DNA of 6,541 bases, taken from positions 1-6,541 of the forward strand of contig DAOVVI010000092.1 of the NCBI GenBank assembly GCA_030637245.1, given 5' to 3'. Positions within the stretch are counted from its first letter, which is position 1, and each line of letters opens with the position of its first letter. This DNA comes from Cyclobacteriaceae bacterium (lineage in GTDB: Bacteria; Bacteroidota; Bacteroidia; Cytophagales; Cyclobacteriaceae). Both the position numbers and the translations under genes were made by a program. Below the pieces are notes generated by a model. The model saw nothing but the letters and a program-made list of their open reading frames with translations, was not told where the DNA came from and searched no databases. Of this stretch, positions 1 through 6,223 are shown in pieces.

Positions 1-519
1 AGTAGCATCTTGAATTACGTAAGTGCGATAACCCAATTGAGCTGAGTCCAAAGCAGTAAATTTCACACAATAATCAGTAGCTAAACCCACTACAAATACA
101 ACCTCTACATTATTAGTTTTCAAATATTCATTCAGGCCAGTGTCCTTCTTTTTCCCATTATCAAAAAAACCGCTATATGAATCGATGAGGATATCTGTCC
201 CTTTTTGAAAAACTCTATCGATATATGACACTTTTAGTTCTTTACTGAATTTAGCTCCACTAGAATTTTGAATACAATGATCTGGCCACAAAATTTGATT
301 CAATCCATAAAGTAATATTTGACTACCTGGGATTTTCCCTTTATGGTTTGATGCAAAGCTTCCATGATCTGCAGGATGCCAGTCTTGTGTCGCTACAACT
401 AGATCAAACTTATGCATCAACTTATTTACAATTGGAATGATCTCATCTCCCTTATCGACCGCCAAAGCGCCCCCTGGTAAGAAATCATTTTGAATATCAA
501 CTACAATTAAGGCCTTCAT
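1..519 (-). CDS. pncA: Nicotinamidase (C-terminus cut by window edge)
   Basis: Hydrolyses nicotinamide to nicotinate and ammonia in the cytoplasm, the first step of nicotinamide salvage. The 173 codons in the window begin MKALIVVDIQNDFLPGGALA, the typical start of the isochorismatase-fold PncA family. The expected catalytic triad is present: D8 in VDIQNDF, K107 in VFQKGTD and C151 in GLATDYCV. The metal-binding set is also present: D46 and H48 in TQDWHPADH, H52, and H81 in WPDHC. The ATG lies 6 nt after the pncB stop, so the two are almost certainly co-transcribed and translationally close. No Shine-Dalgarno sequence is visible. Family members usually have about 200-215 residues, so roughly 30-40 C-terminal residues lie outside the window. 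The frame is intact across everything seen. The family also contains pyrazinamide-hydrolysing enzymes, but position next to pncB makes the nicotinamidase role firm. Confidence 0.95.
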   Translation of the reverse strand, partial: MKALIVVDIQNDFLPGGALAVDKGDEIIPIVNKLMHKFDLVVATQDWHPADHGSFASNHKGKIPGSQILLYGLNQILWPDHCIQNSSGAKFSKELKVSYIDRVFQKGTDILIDSYSGFFDNGKKKDTGLNEYLKTNNVEVVFVVGLATDYCVKFTALDSAQLGYRTYVIQDAT

Positions 520-525
520 GGTGAA

Positions 526-2001
526 TTAACTGATTAACTTTCTTTGCTCAAGGATTAGTCTAAGTCGTTTTTCATACAAATTTTGCTCCAATCCAACAAC
601 ATAAACGTGCGGGTTCACAAATCGTTTGATACCGGCATGTAGTTTTCCGATTTCATCAGAAACCCGGCTTCTAATTTCAGGCAGCCCAGGACTTTTATAA
701 ACCAATCTCCCGTCTTTAAAAATAGGAACAAGCAAATCTTCAGATTCAAATTGCGCTGTTTTGATCTTTTTAGATTTCGTCGGATCATTGGGCTCTACAA
801 TTGTAGGTTCTTCGGAATAACCAATTTCTAAGTCATAAATCATATCTGCTGCCATCAGGCCATTTTTATAAAATCTTCTAACCTGCTGAATCCCGGGGAT
901 GTTGATTTTAATTGTTTGCTCTGAAAGTTTTAGCTTGCTTTCCCACTCACCCTTTTCATTTTTCAAAGCAGATAGTTTATACACTCCTCCAAGGGCAGGT
1001 TGATCATAGGCAGTCACCAACTTGGTTCCAACTCCCAGTAGATCTATCTTTGAATGCTGATCATGGAGGCTCTCTAGTATGTATTCATCAAGGTCATTGC
1101 TAGCTACAATTTTTGTATCATGCAGCCCTGCCTGATCCAACATCTCCCGCCCAAGTTGACTTAAATAGGCGAGGTCCCCGGAATCAATTCGGATACCAAT
1201 TAGTTTTTTACCATGGGATTTCATTGCTTTTCCGACTTCAATGGCATTCGCGATACCTTGCCGGGTATCATACGTATCAACCAAAAGAATGCAGTTGTTT
1301 TCCATGGCTTCAGCATACCTTTCAAAGGCTTCGATTTCATTATCAAAGGACATTACCCAACTGTGGGCATGTGTTCCACTGACCGGTATTCCGAAAAGTT
1401 TACCCGCAAGTACATTGGAGGTAGCACTACATCCTCCAATATAAGCAGCTCTGCTTGCAGACAATCCGCCATCTATACCCTGAGCTCTCCGCAAACCAAA
1501 TTCCATGACAGGTGCTCCTTTAGCGGACTGACAAATCCGTTCGGATTTGGTAGCAACCAGTGTTTGATAATTGATGATATTTAAAAGAGCCGTTTCAATA
1601 ATTTGTGCCTGTAGTAGCGGACCTTTTACTCTTACAAGGGGTTCATTCTCAAAAACCGGTGTTCCTTCAGGAATTGCATCAACAGAACATGTAAATTCCA
1701 ACTCACTTAAATATGCTAAAAATGCAGGATCGAAAAGAGGTTTTCCGTCATTCCCTTTCAGCGTGCTTAAATAATCCAGATCCGATCTGGCAAATTTGAA
1801 CTCATTTAAATAATCAATCACCACTTCCAAACCACAGGCAATGGCATATCCCCCTTTGAATGGTTCTTTTCGATAGAATAAATGAAAAACTGCTTCTCTA
1901 TCGGACATGCCGGATTTCCAGTAGGCATAGGCCATTGTGATTTGATAAAGATCGGTAAGAAGAGAGAGTGAAGTTCCGTAGAGCGTTTTAAGGATGCCCA
2001 T
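526..2001 (-). CDS. pncB: Nicotinate phosphoribosyltransferase
   Basis: Joins nicotinate to PRPP, with ATP hydrolysis, to give nicotinate mononucleotide, the committed step of the Preiss-Handler route to NAD. The 491-residue product has the family opening LLTDLYQITMAYAYWKSG (residues 14-31). GTHAHSW at 209-215 includes H213, at the place of the histidine that is phosphorylated in this family. DTYDT at 242-246, RIDSGDL at 271-277, SNDLDEY at 301-307 and GVGTKLVTA at 323-331 form the PRPP and phosphate-binding face of the TIM-like barrel. Its length fits the longer NAPRTase class (human-like, about 490-540 residues) better than the 400-residue E. coli PncB class. It sits between yebC (42 nt upstream) and pncA (6 nt downstream) on the same strand. 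The pairing with pncA shows that this operon feeds nicotinamide into NAD. No strong separate promoter was found in the 42-nt gap; TAACATTG there is one mismatch from the -7 consensus and has no -33 partner. Confidence 0.97.
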   Translation of the reverse strand: MGILKTLYGTSLSLLTDLYQITMAYAYWKSGMSDREAVFHLFYRKEPFKGGYAIACGLEVVIDYLNEFKFARSDLDYLSTLKGNDGKPLFDPAFLAYLSELEFTCSVDAIPEGTPVFENEPLVRVKGPLLQAQIIETALLNIINYQTLVATKSERICQSAKGAPVMEFGLRRAQGIDGGLSASRAAYIGGCSATSNVLAGKLFGIPVSGTHAHSWVMSFDNEIEAFERYAEAMENNCILLVDTYDTRQGIANAIEVGKAMKSHGKKLIGIRIDSGDLAYLSQLGREMLDQAGLHDTKIVASNDLDEYILESLHDQHSKIDLLGVGTKLVTAYDQPALGGVYKLSALKNEKGEWESKLKLSEQTIKINIPGIQQVRRFYKNGLMAADMIYDLEIGYSEEPTIVEPNDPTKSKKIKTAQFESEDLLVPIFKDGRLVYKSPGLPEIRSRVSDEIGKLHAGIKRFVNPHVYVVGLEQNLYEKRLRLILEQRKLIS

Positions 2002-2043
2002 TGTATGGATTTATATGAAAAAGTGCAATGTTAGTTCTTGATA

Positions 2044-2787
2044 TTAAAGCAGTTCCATTTGAGCTTCGGTAATGTCGAGGTTATGGAAAACCTTTTGCAC
2101 ATCATCATTGTCCTCTAATGCATCGATTAGTTTCGTAACTTTTCCAAAGTCATCATCACCCAACGTCACCAGGGTATTTGGTATTCTTTGGAGTTCAGCA
2201 TTTTCTGCATCCACGCCTAATTCTTCCAATTTTTTCTGAATACCACCAAAATCACTTATATCACATGAAATTGTTAAATACCCATCGTGTAAAGTTTCAT
2301 CTTCGGCGCCGGCATCGATCATTTCGAGAGAAAACTCATCTTCATCCATGTCTTCAGTCATTTTAATACTGAAGACCCCTTTTCTGTCAAAGATAAATTC
2401 TAAGGAACCATTGGTGCCTAAACTGCCGCCATGCTTGGTAAATGCGGACCTCACACTGGAAACAGTTCTGTTGGAATTATCAGTCAGGCACTCAACAAAC
2501 ACAGCCACACCATGTGTTGCATATCCTTCATAGGTAGTTTCGTGATACTGTTCGGCATCACTACCAGTTGCTTTTTTAATTGCTCTTCCGATATTGTCCT
2601 TGGGCATATTATTTCCCTTGGCATTGGCTACAGCAAGTCGTAGTCGTGGGTTACCATCGGGATCTCCTCCGCCTTCTCTTGCCGCAATCGAAATCTCTTT
2701 TATTAGTTTTGTGAATAATTTCCCCCTTCTGGCATCAGCCGCTCCTTTTTTTCTTTTTATGGTTGACCATTTACTATGTCCTGACAT
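2044..2787 (-). CDS. yebC: YebC/PmpR (TACO1) family protein
   Basis: A 247-residue member of the universal YebC/TACO1 family, close to the usual length (E. coli YebC 246). The N-terminal basic helical domain is textbook: MSGHSKWSTIKRKKGAADA, then GKLFTKLIKEISIAAREGG and NPRLRLAVANAKGNNMPKDN (to about residue 64), followed by ETTYEGYATHGVAVFVECLT and the SSVRSAFTKHGGSLGTNGS segment of the second domain. An acidic stretch lies around residues 144-160. Family members were first named transcriptional regulators (PmpR). Later work on bacterial YebC and mitochondrial TACO1 points to a ribosome-associated role in relieving stalling, notably at proline-rich stretches. Which role applies here cannot be read from sequence. 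It is the first gene of a probable three-gene run with pncB and pncA and has its own promoter-like motif just upstream. The ATG at 2787 is fixed by the conserved MSGHSKW start. Confidence 0.96.
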   Translation of the reverse strand: MSGHSKWSTIKRKKGAADARRGKLFTKLIKEISIAAREGGGDPDGNPRLRLAVANAKGNNMPKDNIGRAIKKATGSDAEQYHETTYEGYATHGVAVFVECLTDNSNRTVSSVRSAFTKHGGSLGTNGSLEFIFDRKGVFSIKMTEDMDEDEFSLEMIDAGAEDETLHDGYLTISCDISDFGGIQKKLEELGVDAENAELQRIPNTLVTLGDDDFGKVTKLIDALEDNDDVQKVFHNLDITEAQMELL

Positions 2788-2811
2788 AATTCAATCTAAT
2801 TTGGTTATAAA

Positions 2812-2844
2812 CAAAATTAATAGTTTTAACCTGAATAATTCAAT
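2812..2844 (-). promoter_or_regulatory. Predicted promoter of yebC-pncB-pncA
   Basis: On the minus strand, TAATTTTG (2812-2819) is an exact match to the Bacteroidota -7 consensus TAnnTTTG. It is preceded after 21 nt by ATTG (2841-2844), a one-mismatch -33 element. Transcription would begin near 2805, leaving a leader of roughly 20 nt before the yebC ATG. The surroundings are very AT-rich, so chance matches are possible. Confidence 0.5.
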
Positions 2845-2935
2845 ATTTATTGATACTTATAATGAATTAGAAATTACGTCAATCTGCCAATGAGGGTGGG
2901 CATTCACAAGCATTTATTGATTGCTATTAAAGTCC

Positions 2936-2961
2936 AAAAAGAGACTTCCGGCTTCGGTCTT
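2936..2961 (-). terminator. Possible terminator after the EamA gene
   Basis: Read on the minus strand, AGA-CCG-AAGC-CGG-AAG-TCT can fold into a short hairpin (inner CCG/CGG, outer AGA/TCT, a three-base bulge), followed by CTTTTT (T run at 2936-2940). It lies about 50 nt downstream of the transporter stop codon and before the yebC promoter, a sensible place for a rho-independent terminator. The stem is short, and the bases also belong to a 7-bp repeat array, so the fold may be incidental. Confidence 0.33.
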
Positions 2962-2998
2962 CCCTGGCCTCGCCTACAGGCGGGAGGTTTCAGACTTT
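2942..2998. repeat. Degenerate 7-bp tandem array split by a GC-rich element
   Basis: On the plus strand five 7-mers follow one pattern: AGACTTC (2942-2948), CGGCTTC (2949-2955), GGTCTTC (2956-2962), then AGGTTTC (2985-2991) and AGACTTT (2992-2998). The third and fourth units are separated by exactly 22 nt (2963-2984), which form a separate GC-rich element. Removing that insert restores an uninterrupted array. The array fills most of the gap between the transporter gene and yebC. No function is known to me. Confidence 0.7.
2963..2984 (-). repeat. 22-nt GC-rich hairpin repeat, copy 1
   Basis: On the minus strand this reads CCCGCCTG-TA-GGCGAGGC-CAGG. It matches the element at 6246-6266 (plus strand) except for a TA-for-CC change and one extra C. 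The core CGCC-N4-GGCG can form a hairpin. Its GC content is far above that of the flanking sequence, and it sits exactly between two units of the 7-bp array. This resembles REP/MITE-like dispersed palindromes of bacterial intergenic DNA; two copies in one 6.5-kb window suggest a multi-copy genomic family. Confidence 0.68.
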
Positions 2999-3009
2999 TT
3001 ACCTCTCCA

Positions 3010-3885
3010 TTAATTCATCAACTTTCCTCTGAAAATATTTTTGTCAGCCTTCAATTGAGTATGCTTAAACCAAATATTTAGCACCACGCCCATTATGGTG
3101 AGCGCCATCCCAAAATAAACCAGGTAGTTAAAATCTTCATCAAAAAACAGAAATCCAAAGATCAAAGCATATATAATCCCTAAATATCTCAAACTGGCGA
3201 CTTTTGAAATCTCCTCGGTTTGGAATGACCGTGTCATGAAATATTGAGCAATTTGCGTCAACACACCAACCATCAATAAAATGAACCAATCAATCCCCTG
3301 TGGCAAAACCCAATTGAAATACGTCCAAACACCGGTAATTGGTATGGTGACTAACGGGAAATAAAAGATAATTACAAGCGGATGTTCTGAAGTGTTCAAT
3401 TTCCTTATGCAATTAAATGCAACTCCGGAAAATAACGATGAGCTAAAACCCATCAATAAATAAATCAACCCTATCCTGGTATCGAATCCTTTTACCATCA
3501 CAATCCCAATAAATGAGACAATGAAGAAAAACCATTGAATAGGCCGGATTTCTTCTTTCACAAAAAATATTCCCAAAATTGATGCGAAAACCGGAGATAG
3601 AAATAAAATGGTTGTTGCACTGGCTAAAGGAATTTCCTGAATTAATCTAAAATAAAGAATCAGGGCCATTGCTCCTGACGCTCCCCGCAAAATTAATAGT
3701 TTGTAGTTGCTACCCCAGATATGGACTTTTAATGCTTTTAGTATCCCAATACTCAAAATTAAAGAAACCACAGACCGGAAAAAGACGATTTCAACAGCCG
3801 GGATATGAGGTAAAAGCTTTACTGCTACGTTCATCAGTGAAAAAAACAACGTAGCAAACAACATAAACCATACCCCTCTGGTCAT
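3010..3885 (-). CDS. EamA/DMT-family membrane transporter
   Basis: A hydrophobic, about 10-helix integral membrane protein of the drug/metabolite transporter superfamily. It has two EamA repeats, each of five helices. The first opens MTRGVWFMLFATLFFSLMNV and contains the characteristic RGASGAMALILYF and IPLASATTILFLSPVFASIL segments with a charged KEE before helix 5. The second runs from about IGLIYLLMGFSSSLFSG to the C-terminal helix YFGMALTIMGVVLNIWF, with a charged tail (KHTQLKADKNIF). The frame is open 22 codons further up, to an ATG at 3951. I prefer the ATG at 3883-3885, giving 291 residues, because it opens directly into helix 1 and because a promoter-like motif (3924-3954) lies inside the longer reading. 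Substrate is unknown: homologues export amino acids, metabolites or drugs, and the neighbours give no clue. It is flanked by gaps of about 220 nt on both sides and is probably a single-gene transcript. Confidence 0.88.
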   Translation of the reverse strand: MTRGVWFMLFATLFFSLMNVAVKLLPHIPAVEIVFFRSVVSLILSIGILKALKVHIWGSNYKLLILRGASGAMALILYFRLIQEIPLASATTILFLSPVFASILGIFFVKEEIRPIQWFFFIVSFIGIVMVKGFDTRIGLIYLLMGFSSSLFSGVAFNCIRKLNTSEHPLVIIFYFPLVTIPITGVWTYFNWVLPQGIDWFILLMVGVLTQIAQYFMTRSFQTEEISKVASLRYLGIIYALIFGFLFFDEDFNYLVYFGMALTIMGVVLNIWFKHTQLKADKNIFRGKLMN

Positions 3886-3923
3886 AGTACTAAAATCAAA
3901 AATTTGATAACTTAAATGAAATG

Positions 3924-3954
3924 CAAAGCTAAAATAATTTGGCTCTACCACGAA
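3924..3954 (-). promoter_or_regulatory. Predicted promoter of the EamA gene; decides its start
   Basis: On the minus strand the sequence is TTCG (3951-3954), 19 nt, then TAGCTTTG (3924-3931). This fits the Bacteroidota TTTG-N19-TAnnTTTG promoter with one mismatch, at the consensus spacing. The start site would be near 3918, downstream of the upstream ATG at 3951, leaving a leader of about 30 nt before the ATG at 3885. Confidence 0.58.
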
Positions 3955-3983
3955 TTTAATGAGAGATGTTCAGAACCGGGGGG

Positions 3984-3999
3984 CGCCAGTCTGACGGCG
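3984..3999. repeat. GC-rich imperfect palindrome
   Basis: CGCC-A-GT-CTG-AC-GGCG is a 6-bp stem with one bulged A and a three-base loop, set in a locally GC-rich run (3977-4005) within an AT-rich gap. It has the CGCC...GGCG arms of the other GC-rich elements in the window but a different, longer interior, so it may belong to another repeat family. There is no T-run on either side to support a terminator. Confidence 0.4.
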
Positions 4000-4116
4000 A
4001 ACAGGGATATCAAATGGCTGAAGTTTTGAAATGACCATCCTTGATTAAGGTTGACCGGCTTTAATTGTTTTATTACAACCGGAGAATTATGAGTCAGATG
4101 CCTTGTCTTGGTTTTT

Positions 4117-4163
4117 TGCCATTAATCCTTTGGTTCACGGTTCATAGCTCGCAACTCATGGCA
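4117..4163. repeat. Second 7-bp tandem array inside a 6-bp inverted repeat
   Basis: Four 7-mers of consensus RRYTCRY lie head to tail: GGTTCAC (4132-4138), GGTTCAT (4139-4145), AGCTCGC (4146-4152) and AACTCAT (4153-4159). The array is bracketed by TGCCAT (4117-4122) and ATGGCA (4158-4163), the right arm overlapping the last unit. It directly abuts the stop codon of the ABC ATPase gene. On the minus strand the right-hand arm is followed by an A run rather than a T run, so this is not a normal terminator for that gene. The rest of the 3952-4163 gap shows no gene. Confidence 0.55.
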
Positions 4164-4820
4164 TTATTTTTCAATTAGCCCATCTTTAATCTCCAGTATT
4201 CTGTCAGCCATTTGGGCGAGATGTTCATTATGTGTTACAATGACAAACGTCTGATTTAGTTCTTCGCGAAGTTTAAAAAATAAATCATGGAGTTCCGCGG
4301 CATTTTTTGAATCGAGGTTGCCACTCGGCTCATCGGCAAAAACGATTTCCGGATTGTTGATCAATGCTCTAGCCACCGATGCTCTTTGTTGCTCGCCGCC
4401 GGAAAGTTCTGACGGTTTATTATTTTTTTTCTCACCGATCCCCAATAATTCCATTAGTTGCATGGTTTTATCTTCTACTATCTTCGAATCCTGCTTACTG
4501 ATGTACCCTGGAATACATATATTTTCCATGGCCGTAAATTCCGGAAGAAGGTTATGAAATTGAAATACAAAACCAACATTCAGATTCCGGAACCTGGCTA
4601 ATTGATTATTATTCAGATTAGTTACGTTTTTTCCTTTAATAAAAAGTTCACCTGCGTCAGCGTCATCGAGTGTGCCTAATATATGAAGAAGCGTACTTTT
4701 ACCTGCACCGGACGCCCCGACAATTGATACGATCTCACCTTTCTCAATTCTGATATCAATTCCCTTCAAAACGTTCAGTTCTCCATACGATTTTATAAGT
4801 TGTTTTCCTTCGAGAATCAT
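4164..4820 (-). CDS. lolD: ABC transporter ATP-binding protein, LolD type
   Basis: Cytoplasmic ATPase subunit of an ABC system. Its 218 residues hold every motif: Walker A GASGAGKST (35-43), Q-loop Q87 in FVFQFHNLLPEFTAMEN, signature LSGGEQQR (139-146), Walker B IVFADEP (159-165) with catalytic E164, D-loop SGNLD (166-170) and switch H197 in VTHN. FQFHNLLPEFTAMEN and the short length match the LolD/MacB/FtsE branch, best LolD, which powers release of lipoproteins from the inner membrane through LolC/LolE towards the outer membrane. No permease gene is adjacent in the window, which is common for LolD in Bacteroidota. A MacB-type partner cannot be excluded without the cognate permease. It is transcribed divergently from sucC across a 155-nt gap with promoter-like motifs for both. 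The ATG at 4820 begins directly before the first strand (MILEGKQLIKSYG), as expected for the family. Confidence 0.88.
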   Translation of the reverse strand: MILEGKQLIKSYGELNVLKGIDIRIEKGEIVSIVGASGAGKSTLLHILGTLDDADAGELFIKGKNVTNLNNNQLARFRNLNVGFVFQFHNLLPEFTAMENICIPGYISKQDSKIVEDKTMQLMELLGIGEKKNNKPSELSGGEQQRASVARALINNPEIVFADEPSGNLDSKNAAELHDLFFKLREELNQTFVIVTHNEHLAQMADRILEIKDGLIEK

Positions 4821-4850
4821 TAAGTATCTTTTGCTACATTAAAATTAATT

Positions 4851-4858
4851 CAAACATA
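4851..4858 (-). promoter_or_regulatory. Predicted -7 element upstream of lolD
   Basis: TATGTTTG on the minus strand is an exact match to TAnnTTTG, 30 nt before the lolD ATG. No convincing TTTG is found at 19-21 nt upstream, so only the -7 half is supported. Confidence 0.42.
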
Positions 4859-4923
4859 AGAAATTCGTAGAAATCTTTGTGTTATGGAGATGAAAACAAA
4901 TAGATTTTTTTTTAATCAGGATT

Positions 4924-4931
4924 TAACTTTG
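4924..4931 (+). promoter_or_regulatory. Predicted -7 element upstream of sucC
   Basis: TAACTTTG is an exact match to TAnnTTTG, 44 nt before the sucC ATG. A T-rich run (4905-4913) lies upstream but is not at consensus spacing for a -33 element. A near match, TAGCTTTA (4958-4965), lies closer to the gene. The sequence directly before the ATG is AT-only, with no Shine-Dalgarno sequence. Confidence 0.42.
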
Positions 4932-4975
4932 GTAAATATTTTGAAAACATATAGTTTAGCTTTAAATATTAAATA

Positions 4976-6166
4976 ATGAATATTCACGAATATCAGGCAA
5001 AAAGCATTCTTAAAAGTTACGGTGTGAATATCCAGGAGGGGATAGTGGCAGACACACCTGGAAAGGCTGTTTCAGCAGCTAAGAAATTGACTCAGGAGAC
5101 AGGAACAAGCTGGCATGTGGTTAAAGCTCAAATCCATGCAGGAGGAAGAGGAAAAGGAGGGGGAGTAAAGCTGGCTAAAAGCTTAGACGAGGTAGAAGAT
5201 ATTTCAAAGCAAATATTAGGGATGCAGCTGGTGACCCACCAAACAGGCCCTGAAGGGAAAAAAGTAAACAAAGTACTAATCGGTCAGGACGTATATTATC
5301 CGGGCGAATCCGAACCAAAGGAGTATTATATCAGTATTTTACTTGATAGATCCACAAACTGCAATGTAGTAATGGCTTCAACAGAAGGAGGGATGGACAT
5401 TGAGGAAGTCGCGGCTAAAACACCTGAAAAAATCATTAAAGAGTGGATCGATCCGGGACAAGGACTTCGCCCGTATCAGGCAAGAAAAATTTCCTATAAA
5501 CTAGGTCTGGAAGGAAATGTTGCCAGGGAGATGTCGAAATTTGTTCATTCGCTATATACAGCATATATTTCGTCTGATGCTTCATTATTTGAAATTAATC
5601 CGGTTTTAAAAACTTCCGATAATAAAATTCTCGCTGTTGATGCTAAAGTAAATCTGGATGATAATGCGCTTTACCGGCATCCGGATCTGGCAGAAATGAG
5701 AGATATCACTGAAGAAGATCCACTAGAATTGGAAGCTGACAAAGTCGGACTTAACTATGTCAAACTCGACGGTAATGTTGGTTGTATGGTAAATGGTGCC
5801 GGATTGGCAATGGCTACTATGGATATTATTAAGCTATCTGGCGGTGAGCCCGCAAACTTCCTCGACGTTGGAGGTGGAGCAAATGCAAAAACAGTTGAGG
5901 CCGGATTTAGAATTATTTTAAAAGATCCGAATGTGAAGGCCATACTTATAAATGTATTTGGCGGGATTGTGAGATGTGATCGGGTTGCCCAGGGTGTTGT
6001 AGAAGCCTATAAGAACATTGGTGATATTGATATCCCAATTATCGTCCGGCTTCAGGGGACAAACGCTGAAGAAGGCGCTAAAATCATAGATGAGAGTGGC
6101 CTGGAAGTGAAATCGGCAGTATTGCTAAAAGACGCCGCCGAGCGAGTAAAAGAAACGCTTGGATAA
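4976..6166 (+). CDS. sucC: Succinyl-CoA synthetase (ADP/GDP-forming) beta subunit
   Basis: Beta subunit of the TCA-cycle enzyme that converts succinyl-CoA to succinate with formation of a nucleoside triphosphate. At 396 residues it is close to the E. coli protein (388). It opens with the family start MNIHEYQAKSILKSYGV. The ATP-grasp domain shows K50 and G57-R58-G59 in VVKAQIHAGGRGKGGGVKLA, and FEINP (205-209) with metal ligand N208 followed by D222 in DAKVNLDDNALYRH. Both ligands are offset by 9 from E. coli N199 and D213, as expected if the insertion near residues 83-100 is accommodated. The C-terminal flavodoxin-like domain carries GNVGCMVNGAGLAMATMD, NFLDVGGGA (294-302) and INVFGGIVRCD (325-335), facing the phosphohistidine loop of the alpha subunit. 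No sucD follows, so the alpha subunit must be encoded elsewhere; separated sucC and sucD genes are usual in Bacteroidota. Nucleotide preference cannot be called safely. Confidence 0.97.
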   Translation: MNIHEYQAKSILKSYGVNIQEGIVADTPGKAVSAAKKLTQETGTSWHVVKAQIHAGGRGKGGGVKLAKSLDEVEDISKQILGMQLVTHQTGPEGKKVNKVLIGQDVYYPGESEPKEYYISILLDRSTNCNVVMASTEGGMDIEEVAAKTPEKIIKEWIDPGQGLRPYQARKISYKLGLEGNVAREMSKFVHSLYTAYISSDASLFEINPVLKTSDNKILAVDAKVNLDDNALYRHPDLAEMRDITEEDPLELEADKVGLNYVKLDGNVGCMVNGAGLAMATMDIIKLSGGEPANFLDVGGGANAKTVEAGFRIILKDPNVKAILINVFGGIVRCDRVAQGVVEAYKNIGDIDIPIIVRLQGTNAEEGAKIIDESGLEVKSAVLLKDAAERVKETLG

Positions 6167-6181
6167 AGACCTCACTTATTT

Positions 6182-6213
6182 TTTGTACAAATTACCTTTT
6201 TTATTCAAATTTG
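6182..6213 (+). promoter_or_regulatory. Predicted promoter of the left tRNA copy
   Basis: TTTG (6182-6185), 20 nt, then CAAATTTG (6206-6213), one mismatch from TTTG-N19-TAnnTTTG. The -7 element ends 10 nt before the tRNA-like 5' end at 6224, giving a leader of about 5 nt, as is usual for tRNA genes. Since the tRNA is broken, this promoter now points at the GIY-YIG gene and the next tRNA copy. No strong sucC terminator is seen between 6167 and 6181. Confidence 0.45.
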
Positions 6214-6223
6214 CGATCAAATT

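Noticed and set aside
912..1584. Several plus-strand open frames of 63-123 codons opposite pncB
   Set aside because: They lie wholly antisense to a well-conserved gene, resemble no family and overlap one another; they are shadows.
2178..2893. Plus-strand open frames opposite yebC, including one running into the gap
   Set aside because: Antisense to a conserved gene, with no recognisable domain.
2942..2998. CRISPR-like repeat and spacer pattern
   Set aside because: Units are only 7 bp, contiguous and degenerate, with one insert; no cas genes or regular spacers.
2890..3081. 63-codon plus-strand frame across the repeat region
   Set aside because: It reads through the 7-bp array and the hairpin element and into the antisense of the transporter; no start signal or protein-like conservation pattern.
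5755..5943. Minus-strand frame opposite sucC
   Set aside because: Shadow of the highly conserved C-terminal domain of SucC.
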